Shown: positions 10,212 to 20,910 of the stretch, piece after piece | Layout: every line of letters starts with the position of its first letter | Position numbering within the stretch: position 1 is the first letter of the stretch | Origin: Circinella umbellata | Taxonomy: Eukaryota; Mucoromycota; Mucoromycetes; Mucorales; Lichtheimiaceae | Assembly: GCA_025093555.1 (NCBI GenBank) | Contig: JAIWNF010000103.1 | Span: 1-64,000 of the forward strand | DNA: 64,000 nucleotides | Direction: 5' to 3' | Made by a program: the position numbers and the translations under genes | The notes under the pieces: model-generated | Seen by the model: the letters and a program-made list of their open reading frames with translations, nothing else | The model's database searches: none | Told to the model about the DNA's origin: nothing

Positions 10212-12311
10212 AATAATAATAAAAGGGGGGGAGGGGGGGAGGAGTGTCAGTCTAGTTATTATTTCTTTTATTGAGGGACAAAAAAGTTAAATGACAAGGT
10301 AAAGATGTTCCTTTTTTTTTTGAGTTACACAATCTTTTCGGAAAATATTCGTTCCATGGAATTAAGAAAGCTTATCCAACCAGTTAAAAAATACTATTAT
10401 TCTATGAATCATTATTTTATTTATGCAAAAATAGCATCATTTCAGTTTTAAATCTATTCAAAATAATACAATAAAAAACATCTTATTTTTATTATTAATA
10501 TAGCAAAAAATAATAATATACATATTATATATGTATACGTAACGTTACTACTTTGTTTTCACAAATAAACTTATCTTAGGTAAGCTGATGATGATTGATG
10601 GTGGTAATGATGCTAAATGATAATACTTTAACCTAAAAATTCCCACATCTTCCCGCTCTTCCTTTTTTTTTTTTTTTTGCAATGGATGATATCATAGATA
10701 GTTTCTTCATGTTTTTTTCTATTCCAAATGTTTTGTTTTATATTTAAGATGTGTTTTATATAAGTTATTTGTAAGTACATATACTAAATAACAAGAAGTA
10801 TATAATGTATATACGTATCAATCATTTGTCTTTGAACAGAATCAAAAAATAAAGAAGTAAAAATCGATTACCATAGTTAGATTACACATATTACCTATAA
10901 TGCTTACTCTTCTTATCTTCTGGGAAATCAAATATTATTTTGATTTGGGATTATTATCCCGACAATTTATGATCTTCAACATGTATATATTGATACTGTA
11001 TAATTACCATATAAAGTACTTCTTGTTGTTTGATCGATTGTACATCATGCAAATTTATTGAAGAGTAAAATGAAAAGAATACCAAAAATGCTGTTCGTCT
11101 TCAAAATAGTTGCTCATGAATTCCTTTTAAAAAGTTCTTTATGTATGTTACCTACTACGTTTTACAAATTATTCAGCCATCCATTGAGATTAACTACACC
11201 AATTCATCTCATATAGAGTCCTACAAACACTAAATATCTTTCTTTCATTATCCCATCGACACCTTTCTTTCAAGAAATTATAAATGCCTCATTTTTCTAT
11301 CCCGGATAATTGGAAACTTATTTTTTCTTTTAAAAAAAAAGAAAGGTCATTATAATAATCGCATGATATTGAATAAATTATAGAAAAAAAATCAGTGAAC
11401 TAAAGGGAGGAGGTCCACCGTGAATGATTGGTACAACAAACTTTGATGTTTTGTCTTAGAAACATTCACGCGATGGATATTGTGAAAATGATCTCTGTTT
11501 CCATAGAGACAAGGTTTCATGGCATGTTGTTATTGGTTGTTATTGAATAATATTAAGTTTATAAGATTTAACAGTCCATTAATCAATTTCTATTTATTTG
11601 TTTATAAAGAAGTTTTTTTTTTTATTTTGATTTTGCATATGTTCTTAAAGTCAAGTGATAAATAAAGATTGTATTTATAGTTTTTTTTTTCTTTTTGCGC
11701 CCAGTCCATCAATAAGGATGATTTTCTTCTTCCCAGGCTATACTATGTATAAGTATACTTACAACATATTCATTGTCAAGATGATCTTTATTATATAATA
11801 CCTATGAGCAACGCTGAGCAAAAAATAAAAAATAAAAAATTATATAATGGATTTACAATAAATTTTATGTGGGACACGTGTTCTACTTTTGACTTATATC
11901 GGCTCTTCCGTTCACTATTATACAAAAAAAGAAAAAAGAAAAAAAAGTGGTTAAAACCCAAAAAAAAGAAGGGGGTCTCACCTTCTTTTAATGGTTGTTT
12001 TACCCTTCTGGTTAATCTCCTCCCCCAACAGTAAGAGTGAGAGAGGGATAAGAAAGAGAGAGAAAAAATGACTTTTGTTGTTGTACAATAAAAAAAAAGT
12101 CAGTCCACTAGTAACACCCATAATTAGTATTTAAAACGAAATTCTCTTCTTTTTTTCTTTTTGTTTTTTTTCGCTTTTGTGTACAGCGTTTCCTCTTCTT
12201 CTCTTTCTTTTTTTTTCTTATACACACTAATACACACACATATATATATATATACACCCACTCATACACACGCACAAGATACAAGTTATCGAGGGAAAGA
12301 AAAAAAAAGCC
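10212..12311. other. Intergenic region, about 2.1 kb
   Basis: Divergent promoter space between the ABC gene and hexokinase. A G-rich run lies near 10225-10242, followed by AT-rich sequence with poly-T tracts. Close to hexokinase are pyrimidine stretches (12140-12220) and a (TA)n/(CA)n tract (12233-12275). Short open frames here are low-complexity. No RNA gene recognised. Confidence 0.5.
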
Positions 12312-14264
12312 ATGACTGTGACAAAGACAACAAATATTCATCAAATCGATGGTACTGAAGAACAAATTAAGGCAATTAATGGGTTGTCTCAAGAATTTGA
12401 TGTAACCACTGAACGTTTGCGAACAATCACTGATCAGTTTGTTAAAGAAATGCGTCGAGGATTGGATCATGATGGTGCAACAGGTAAAATTGAACCATAA
12501 TATATATAAAGTCGTCCCATCCATAGAAAAAAAAACCATAAAAAAAAAGACACATTCTTTTTTTTTTTATAAATATTTTTATTTACATATTAATTCCTTT
12601 TTATATAATTTTAGTTGCAATGATCCCAAGTTATGTTTCAGGCCGACCTACGGGTGATGAAGTAGGAAGATACTTGGCACTTGACTTGGGTGGCACCAAT
12701 TTACGAGTTTGTGAATTTGATCTCAAAGGAAAAGGAGATTATTCAGTAAAACAACAAAAATTTGTTATATCAGATGAATTGAAGACGGGTGATATGCGTG
12801 ATTTATGTGATTATATTGCGGATAGTGTTGATACATTCTTGACAGAACATTGTAGTAAACCAGGACCCAATGAAGAAATGCTTCAACTCGGTTATACTTT
12901 TTCTTTTCCAGTACTTCAAACAGCTATTAATCGAGGTGTTTTAAAACAATGGACAAAAGGCTTTTCATCAACAAATGCCGTTGGTAAAGATGTTGCTTTA
13001 TTATTACAAGAATCTTTCAAGAAGCGTTATTTACCCGTGAATGTTGCAGCTGTAAGTTAATAAATATTTCATAGGAGTCATAGTATACCAAGCGTATTTT
13101 CTTTTTCTGGGGATTCCCGGTGGAACCGGGCCCGCGTTTTTTTTATACATTTTTTTTGGGGGGTTTGAAAAGGAGGAGGCATTGTTTGCTGTGGTGTTTA
13201 TTTTTTTTTCTTCGTTGTAATGTTGGGGGGAGTATAAAGGGAAAAGGGAAAAAGCGGGGTTAAGTTTTTTTTTGTGCGGTGATGGGGATTGGGGGGGAGA
13301 GAGAGAGAAAGAGGGGAAAATGACTCAAAAAAAAAGATACATGAACTAATCGATTAATTATGTCATAGATTGTGAATGATACTGTGGGTACCTTGATGGC
13401 TTATGCTTACTGTTATCCCGAAACAGCGATGGGTGTCATTCTAGGCACAGGCACCAATGCTAGTAAGTATAAATTCATTTTACTTAAAACTTCTTTATTC
13501 CATGTATGTATATGTGCGAAAATACAATAACTAACACAATATAATAAGGTTACTATGAAAAAACTGCCAATATCAAAAAGTGGTCTGAACAAGAAAATCC
13601 GGCTGGTACGGATGAAATGGTTGTCAATATGGAATGGGGAGCCTTTGATTGTGAACGTCAGGTATTACCAATCACCATGTATGATAACAAGGTCAACCGT
13701 CAATCCCGTAACTTGCATCAACAATTATTTGAAAAGATGATTTCTGGCATGTATTTGGGTGAAATTGTACGTCATGCCATGATCAATTTAATTGATCAAT
13801 ACTTGTTATTTAACGGTGAATCCTCCCCTATCTTGAACAAACAATGGGGTTTCGAGACAGCTTATTTGACTGCTATTGAAAAAGATAAGACCGAGAATTT
13901 GGATGAAACCAAGGAAATTTTAGAGGAAACAATTGGTATCCCTTCAACTACTTTAGCAGATAGACAAATGGTGAAAAAGATGGGTGAATTTGTTGGACGA
14001 CGTGCAGCACGTTTAGCAGCATGTGGTATGGGTGGTGTTATGATGCAAGATGATAAAGTTGGACAAGAATGTATTATTGCTATTGACGGTTCATTGTTTG
14101 AATTTTATCCAAACTTTGAGGGTCTTCTTCGTGAAGCATTGAGTGAATTGTTTGGAGAAGAAGCTGCTAACAAGGTTCGATTTGCTTTAGCAAGAGATGG
14201 ATCTGGTTTAGGTGCTGCTATTATTGCAATGATGGCTCATAAGCAACAACAACAACAACAGTAA
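12312..14264 (+). CDS. HXK: Hexokinase
   Basis: Exons 12312-12483, 12615-13051, 13369-13462 and 13549-14264 (472 residues, usual length). Seen motifs: phosphate-binding LDLGGTNLRVCEFDL, sugar-binding LGYTFSFPVLQ with LKQWTKGF, IVNDTVGTLMA with the catalytic Asp, LGTGTNA, NMEWGAF, and the C-terminal adenosine-binding region ending LARDGSGLGAAI. It phosphorylates glucose and other hexoses in the cytosol, the first step of glycolysis. The C-terminus carries a short poly-Gln tail. Intron 2 (13052-13368) is unusually long and G-rich. Hexokinase versus glucokinase specificity cannot be told from the sequence. Confidence 0.95.
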
Positions 14265-15553
14265 TATTGTTATTCTTTTCATCCGTGTTTTTTTACATAA
14301 TCAACCCATTTTCTTCATATAGTATATCTTCCTTTTTTTTTCCCTTTTTTTTGCATTTTCCTATCGTTTTACCCTGTTATTTTTATATTGACAGTCTGTT
14401 GTAGTATGATTTTTCCCCCTCATCTATCTCTTCAAGCAGAAAAAAAATACACTTCTTTTTGTTACCTTTTCCATGTTGTACTTCTTTCCCCCCCCCCACC
14501 CTTGCCCCACATAAATCCCATTTGTTATATTTTTCCCCCTTTTTTTTTTATTATCTTGTATCCCAAAAATCACCCCCCAATTTTTTTTCCGTCCCATCTT
14601 GAGGTTGGTACTGTAATAATATAGAAAAAAATTTTCCCGACATAAACATCATCTATTGGTCGGGAACCAATAACCATAACCTCTTGGTTACCGTTTCTTC
14701 CCGTTTGGTCCCTGAATTTACACAGGTTTTTGTACCCTTTTTTTTTTTTTTTTTTACTCACGTATATACGTAATCCGTGAATTTTTAATTCATCCTTCCC
14801 TTTGTTATTCATCAGTAATTTTCCGCTGGGATCCCCGAAAGAAATATAAGATTTTCTTTTTTCTAATAATTCACGGTCAAACTATTTTTTTTCCTCATTT
14901 TGCGTGCGCTGTATATTTCTGCTTGTTTATAGTATTAATATATATATATACAAGTGCTTTGTAATTTTTATGTTTGAGCTTCATTATTTTCAACTTTAAG
15001 GAAGATCCCAAAATGAAAAAATCACTCGGCCGCGGATCGTTAGGAGAATTTTTAATATGTACTGTACATCATTTTGGAAGTGTTAAATTTGGAACATCGA
15101 GAGACTAAAGATAAGCTGTGAACCATATCTCCCAAATTAAGTTCCCGAAGCAAAACTGAGCTATGCCAAGCAAATATGAGTTGTTATCTCTCAGTATTGC
15201 ATGGGTATGAATTTGAGTCGACAACGACATCAGATGCGTATATAAAAAAAAGCGATATTGTAGTATTTAATAGGTTCTTGTCCTATTTTTTTTTATCGAT
15301 ATACATGTCATTATATGAGTTATATATAGTCAAAGACATAGGGTTTGTTTTATAAAATCATTTAAAATAAAAAAATAATAATGATCCTATTGAAAAATTT
15401 ATAACTCGACACCCAAACGTCTTGATTATTTTTTTTCTACGTGCGACCATTAATTGTAACATATACATAAAAATCAAGTCATTGATATCTACATATTATA
15501 ATCTTAGTCATCCAATGCGTGATAATGTGTAACTTTTTTATATGAATATTGAA
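14265..15553. other. Intergenic region
   Basis: AT-rich with C-runs (14487-14500) and long poly-T tracts (14741-14755). No coding frame above low complexity was recognised. Confidence 0.5.
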
Positions 15554-15850
15554 CTATCGACCATCACTTTGTTTGATATATCCATATTCGTCTGGTAATT
15601 GTGTTGATCTTTGGCTGTTCTTGTCATTATCATCATCCTCTTTTTTACTAACTTCTTCATCAATATAAATCGGTTTTCGTCTCTCACGATTTGTTGGAGC
15701 AAACATGAATCCAGGAATTTTTGAAGATTTTACACTATCACGTCTTGGGGTATACCATGTATCACGCTCCCATAAATCACATTCATCTTCTTCGTCTTCA
15801 ATATATTGCTCCAATGGGCTGGTTATTCTTGACCTATCACTTTTTGACTC
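15554..15850 (-). CDS. Orphan exon-like open frame, unrecognised
   Basis: An open frame of about 99 codons ends with TGA-type sequence at 15554 and has no upstream ATG in frame. It is acidic and charged (YIEDEEDECDLWERDTWY, then RRKPIYIDEEVSKKEDDDND), not low-complexity like the surrounding AT-rich DNA. It could be the last exon of a gene whose upstream exons I could not find, a degraded gene, or chance. It lies just outside the mobile-element pocket. No function can be proposed. Confidence 0.3.
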   Translation of the reverse strand, partial: ESKSDRSRITSPLEQYIEDEEDECDLWERDTWYTPRRDSVKSSKIPGFMFAPTNRERRKPIYIDEEVSKKEDDDNDKNSQRSTQLPDEYGYIKQSDGR

Positions 15851-16305
15851 GGTTGTGATATTTGGTTATTTTAATAAGAGTAGGAAATAAAAACAGACAA
15901 GGTATAAATCCTTTGAGACTTTGTTATATATCTTTAATAATAATTTAGAAACTAGAATAAAGTTATTTCTTTAAAATAATATTTACAACCCGTATTTATA
16001 TGATTTCTATTCTACGAGTTACGGGGCTTAGTTAATAGAATGATGTGGGTGACTGATAGTAAAGTCGGGTACTTGATATTAGTCATTAATATTGAGAAGG
16101 TTACTACAGCTACTGTTCTGAAGTATATTGGGTTTAGCCATGATACTCTCTTTTATTCTTTAATTTAAGTTGACGAGGCGCAGGACATCGTTATGCGATT
16201 TTACTCAGTTTCCTTTTTAGAATTGAGTTCTGTTCACGTCTGTATTTTAAATATGATTTCTTATTTCATCTGGGATAAAGAGATAATGGAGATAATGTTC
16301 TTATA
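15851..16305. other. Intergenic, no gene seen
   Basis: AT-rich DNA between the orphan frame and the TIR element. Nothing recognised. Confidence 0.5.
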
Positions 16306-16314
16306 ATACAACAT
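16306..16314. repeat. Left TSD of TIR element A (9 bp)
   Basis: ATACAACAT, identical to 17297-17305. The next three bases CGA also match on the right side, so the duplication could be up to 12 bp. Confidence 0.75.
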
Positions 16315-17296
16315 CGACTAGCCAGCCCCTTCTCGATTTTACCGTACACGTGACCCGAAAAAATCGCGGATAAATTTGTTTCCGTAAAAAACTCAGTGAT
16401 CAAAAAAAAAATAAAGTACCTGTTTTTTTCTAAAAGAAAATTGTTATACTTTTTTTTACTTTAAGGAGAAAGAGAAGATATAATAGTCAATGACCAATGG
16501 CAACAACAAATAGAAGCAGAGGAGTCGATTGCTCACCTTCAGGAAGCACTTGCTAATATGCAGCAAGCACTTGGTGGTGCTTATAACAACTATCGTGGTT
16601 TATTAGACCAGCATCAACGTGACGTCTTTGATCGTTCAGTCCGTGATAACAACATCAATGATTACTTTCATCATGTTCGTCGGTATCGTGAACGACGACG
16701 CCGTGATCGAACGTGGCGTGACGATAATCCATATACATGCTACCTCTAAACTACATTTCTACCCATTTTTTTTTCATATGTTTAGATTCCTATTTCATTT
16801 ACTCATCCACTATTCGTATTTTTGTTCAACAAGTGGTAAATAAAATCAAACAAGGTAAGGTAAAATAGATAATAGAAATATGGTCTTTTATGAGAATCCA
16901 TAAACTTATATAAAAGTAAATAAAATGATAGACATTATTAATTAATCATATTCAAGTCTGTATTTATAATTTTTTGATGCATGGTCTTTTTATTCTACAA
17001 ATATTACATGTTTCATCAAGGATCCATGTATTCCAAGATTAACTCTAAATTATTAATTTTTACCATCATCCATTATCATTACTTTTATTATTATTACTAT
17101 TATTATTACGTATCACTTTTTTTTATTATTATTTTTATTATCATTTTTTATTGTCACTTTTTTATTGTCAATTTTTTTTCGTCAATTTTTTTTTTCGTTA
17201 TTACTATTACCATTATCGGAATTTTAAACGGAAAAACATATTTCCTGTTTCTGAGACTCAAATTTTCGGTAAAATCGAGAAGAGGCTAGGGGGTGT
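16315..17296 (+). mobile_element. 982-bp TIR element, copy A, with 9-bp TSD
   Basis: The ends form an inverted repeat of 30 bp. The inner 15 bp TTCTCGATTTTACCG are perfect and the outer 15 match at about half of positions. A perfect 9-bp direct repeat ATACAACAT flanks it (16306-16314, 17297-17305). About 970 bp of the same DNA recur at 62625-63615. Length, TIR and 9-bp TSD fit a non-autonomous Mutator-like element; no transposase is present. Inside is an open frame with a splice-acceptor-like start (see 16463-16749) and a low-complexity TTATTA-rich 3' half. The insertion lies 87 bp beyond the stop codon of the 17392-19886 gene. Confidence 0.8.
16463..16749 (+). CDS. Open frame carried by TIR element A, exon-like
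   Basis: The frame is open from a pyrimidine-rich acceptor-like sequence (…ACTTTAAG) to TAA at 16747-16749, about 95 codons. It reads as a polar, probably coiled-coil segment (IEAEESIAHLQEALANMQQ) followed by a strongly basic region (HHVRRYRERRRRDRTWRD) and ends YTCYL. No upstream exon or obvious start is in the element; an internal ATG is at 16558. It looks like the last exon of a host gene captured by the element (Pack-MULE style) or a non-transposase element gene. The family is not recognised. Confidence 0.4.
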
Positions 17297-17305
17297 ATAC
17301 AACAT
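17297..17305. repeat. Right TSD of TIR element A (9 bp)
   Basis: Second copy of ATACAACAT, directly after the right terminal inverted repeat. Confidence 0.75.
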
Positions 17306-17391
17306 CGATGATTCGATCTGCTAAATTCTTTACATAATTCTAATGAATAGAAATTATACATACCTTATTAGTTATCCACTAATCTGATCAA

Positions 17392-19886
17392 TCAATACAA
17401 AAAATCCACATATTCTCTTTCTTCCATCTTAATTCTCCTTACTTTCATAGTCAACAATGCTTGTAATGATTTTAGAAATCCTTCAAAACCTGCGACCGAT
17501 AATGGTAAAGAGAATTCATGCCACGGGAGAACGACATAAAAACCATCGGAATCCAGATGAATAGTGGATATATTACAGTTTGCACCTGTTGATTGCACCC
17601 ACAACCATTCCAGAAATAGTAAATCATTTAGCTGACATTTTAATATATAATTGAACACATCAATAACATGTACCAATATTCTTACCAGCGATCTGAATTA
17701 TGAAACAAAAAACTTCATCGTGATCTTTGGAGATATTATTGTGCAAATTATCTAGAACATCTTTGCCTTCTCTTATCAGCTTACCCATGTCGTTAATAAT
17801 CTTTTTGTCTTCATCATCTTTGGCTACTTCAATTGGGATTATATCATATTCTTCATTTGTAATATCAACTAACAGCCGGCAATCGATTTTAAATCTAGTT
17901 ATATTTTTTTGCTCCGAGTATAGATTATCTTTATTTAAAGTGCTAGGTAATGGCACTGATTCACCTCTATATAAGCCAGCCAATACAATTTTTTGTTATA
18001 CACAATAACTATAATGTTATCACAGATGGCTCATACCTTTTGACAGACATAAAAACAAGAAAATAATGGATATCACTTACGCTTTCATTCGTACGTTTGA
18101 ATTTCTGAAGATTAGACTAAAGATTCTTGACCAAAGATTTTGCCAATAGTCTTGTTCTGTATACATGGATGGTTTTATGGACTTTTTCAACAAATACTGG
18201 TAGTTTTCAATGACTTCAATACTAAGATAAAAAAAACTTAGAATATACCATACTCATTTACCAACCAATGAGCCCACTAGTTTATTTGCTTAGCTTACAT
18301 ATGCTCCATAATTTTATAGAAGTTTTTTTCTTCAGTGGTAGATGAAGTTTTTGATAGGAGCTTATATACCATATTTGATCCCGCGTCCAAACATGTTTTT
18401 GAGACCTATTAAAGCATTCGTTGGTATCAATCTTTTATGAATGACTTGTAAATAATATTAGAGCGCAAAAATTAAATAATTATACCTCAGTTATTATTGA
18501 TCCCATTTGATCCATCTTGCTAGGCAGAGGATCAAGGGGCATCGGATACTTTTTTTTGTAATATGTTTTTAAGCATTCCCAACTGTCAGTAAGAAATAGT
18601 GACTGTTGGGATGAACTTGAATTATCTGAAATGTCGAGGATAGATGAAAGGCCAGCGCTAATAAAATAGGTGCATGTGATTAATTTATTTCAATCCAATC
18701 TTTATTCCGTATAGCCCAATCCAATTTACTTACGCCATCAGTTTTCTTTGACGACTACTTAATTGGACACCTTTTTTGTAGATGTTTTCATGGATTAATA
18801 GTGCTTGTTGTTTGATATGAGTTCCAATCGAAAGGGGATTGGTGGTGAAAAACAATCCGTCATTTTCTTCGATTGATACAGTTGGACCTAGGTTGGTCTG
18901 AGGTTGGTCGAAGTTGGAGTATTCTAAATTCCGTATGTAATGAAATTGGTTGTTATTATTGTTATGAATCATTAGCAAATATCATTAATAGTAAACGAAT
19001 AATATGGATGCTATTTAACATACCACGCGTCGTCGTTTTGATGTAGCTTCTGCCGTACTTGGAGTTACTTGTTGTACTGATGAAGAGGCTTCCTCGTTTT
19101 CATTCGCATCACCACCATGAGTTATTTCCTCTGTCATTGTTTTTGCCGTATTAGCCATGAAGTCAAGAGTCGTATTCTGAAATTGCACCTTTTTGAAAGA
19201 AAAAGTAAATATTTCGTCCTTTATTATAATCCTGATAATTAGTATTATCAATTTTGAAGTTACCATTTTTGTCCGCTTTTCAGCTAAAGCTCTAATATAA
19301 TCAGGTCTTTGCTCATTCCAAAATATTTCAATAGCTTTATTTTTCTTTTTCTTTTTAAGATTCTATAAAGCGATTAAGAATATTAGATATTGATTGAATG
19401 GCTCGCACGCCATGAATTTTGGTTCTTTTTTTATTACCTTAAATTCTTTTTCAAGGAATCGTACAGCATTTTGAAAAGTAATGTTTTCTTTATGAATACT
19501 CTTTAACAAGGGGGTTTGGGGGCTTGCCCCCAACGAGCCGCCAAACCGCAGCTCCGGAGGGGTTGACACGAAGCGAAGCGGAGGGGCTCAACCCACGAAG
19601 GTGCGAAGGTGAAGAAGGCTCGTACTCTTTAATACACCAATATCATGGAATAATCGTTTGTGCGCATGGCACTTGGAAATCCCAGGTGAAAGCTCTACTA
19701 AGGCTTCAATACAATTTAACAAGTTCCACGACTTGTGATCAGTTTTTTCAAAGAATTCTAGTTGGAAAAATAAATGAAAGTCTTGTTAGACCATTTTATA
19801 TAAAAATGAGTTACCCATATAAATCAACAACACTTACCACGTAAAAACAAGTTTTTATTTAATGTTGTATCAGCTGGTAACTTCAT
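17392..19886 (-). pseudogene. Ten-exon gene of unrecognised family, interrupted by a 116-bp insertion
   Basis: Exons: 19838-19886, 19438-19757, 19264-19362, 19024-19188, 18734-18897, 18486-18657, 18299-18405, 18081-18221, 17686-17966 and 17392-17585. All introns keep phase. Without the insertion in exon 2 the protein is about 521 residues. Seen: a helical N-terminus, a Lys-rich patch, a predicted nuclear-localisation motif SKRRRV, a conserved-looking block around YYKKKYPMPLDPLPSKMD, and a C-terminal alpha/beta-looking region with KIDCRLLVDI...IPIEVAK and GKLIREGKDVLD. The D...E-x-x-K arrangement loosely recalls PD-(D/E)XK nucleases but does not fit the motif strictly. The insertion in exon 2 adds 126 nt including a TGA, so this allele is probably inactive unless spliced out. 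Confidence 0.7.
19507..19622. mobile_element. 116-bp GC-rich double-hairpin insertion with 10-bp TSD
   Basis: A strongly GC-rich block sits inside AT-rich coding DNA. It is flanked by a perfect 10-bp direct repeat TACTCTTTAA (19497-19506 and 19623-19632). Removing the block and one repeat restores an open exon. It holds a perfect 8-bp stem TTGGGGGC/GCCCCCAA with a 2-nt spacer (19516-19533), the palindrome CTCCGGAG (19552-19559), and a 7-bp stem GGGTTGA/TCAACCC around a 21-nt loop (19560-19594). There are no terminal inverted repeats and no poly(A). The architecture recalls the double-hairpin elements and GC clusters of fungal mitochondrial DNA; its mobilisation mechanism is unknown. Confidence 0.75.
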
Positions 19887-20020
19887 TATAATTGTGTACG
19901 CTAAAAAGAGGGAAATCCGTGGTGTCAAAATCCGCAGCAAGCGCTAGAAAATAAAATCATGCGCACCTTAAACTATTGCGAATTTGACCATAAAAAATGA
20001 ATGCCGATTTTTGTCCACCT

Positions 20021-20904
20021 AAGAGCATTCGCAACGGTGCTTGTAAAAAAAGCTTGTAACTCCGTTTACCAGCTTTTTTACAAATTTATGCTCGCAGCGG
20101 TCCTTGTAAAAAAGCTTGCAAAATGCAAAGCTTGTAAAATTACAAGGAGCGTTTGAGTGCTTGTAAAAAAAATTATCGCTTTCTACTTTTAATAAAAATG
20201 AACAATAACAGCATTACTGCTAACACCACTTCTACTTTGGCTCCTACCAATGAACCAACCACCCCCATTACTGTCACCGATAAAAGGGAAATTGCTGCAT
20301 ATACTTTTTGCAAAGTAGTGAATCCGAGTTTGTGAGCAGCATCATGCTTTTGTTGAAGCCAGCGATAATTTTCCTTTAGCTTATTTGAGATCATTAAAAA
20401 GAGCTTTTTTTCCATACGAAAGTGACGTCAAAAAGCCTTATCATCAAAAGTACTATTTTCCTCATCAAAATAGTCATCCTCCAGATGCTTTACAAAGATT
20501 TCTCGTTTACGATCTGTATATTTTCGTCCAGGTACAGATCCACCACTGCCATTACACTTACCGGCTTTCTAAGCTTCTCGAGCTCTGATTTGCTTTGATA
20601 TATATAAAAAAGAATGGCCAGATCTTTCTTCTTCATCGCGATCTCTTTGAATTTCGTTGTCAAGTAATACAACTTGTTGAACGATTTGATTAAAGGCGTT
20701 TATGGTAGTGGGATCCATTTAAAATTGATTGAAGAGAGTTTAAAAAGAAGAAACTCAACCTAAAATAATACTCAACCCTGTGCTTTTTTTTTCACTTTCT
20801 CTCGCTGAGGTATGACTTTCACGTTACACGTCCAAGTTTACAAGCTAATTTTACAAGTCTCAATTTACAAGCTTTTTTTTACAAGGACCGCTGCGAGTGC
20901 TCTT
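20021..20904. mobile_element. Decayed PIF/Harbinger-like DNA transposon
   Basis: Inverted ends read AAGAGCATTCGCAACGGT on the left and, reversed, AAGAGCACTCGCAGCGGT on the right, each followed by subterminal GCTTGTAAAA repeats. The ends start next to TA or TWA (TAA left, TTA right), the usual target of this superfamily. Minus-strand fragments read like the N-terminal part of a Harbinger nuclease (FRMEKKLFLMISNKLKENY, DAAHKLGFTTLQK). Most of the transposase, including the catalytic part, is missing, so this is a non-autonomous deletion derivative about 884 bp long. Confidence 0.75.
20173..20719 (-). pseudogene. Harbinger transposase N-terminal remnant
   Basis: The frame starts with ATG at 20719 (MDPTTINAFNQIVQQVV) and is broken near 20580. 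A second segment (20610-20430) has acidic Asp/Glu-rich sequence, and a third (20415-20280) carries FRMEKKLFLMISNKL followed by KLGFTTLQK. The family pattern FRM...LF..I...L...D...(K/R).G....QK is recognised from Harbinger-type nucleases. The rest of the protein is deleted or unrelated. Confidence 0.55.
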
Positions 20905-20910
20905 ATAGCG

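Noticed and set aside
11804..12034. 76-codon frame before hexokinase
   Set aside because: Driven by A-runs (poly-Lys); no recognisable sequence.
12108..12539. 143-codon open frame antisense to hexokinase exon 1
   Set aside because: Low-complexity Lys/Arg tail and overlap with a well-supported exon; a shadow.
14661..14675. 15-bp match CGGGAACCAATAACC with 61043-61057 as a dispersed repeat
   Set aside because: A 15-mer shared once within 64 kb is expected by chance, and flanks do not match.
19524..19844. 106-codon plus-strand frame across the GC-rich insertion
   Set aside because: It is antisense to exon 2 of the minus-strand gene and open only because of the insertion's composition.
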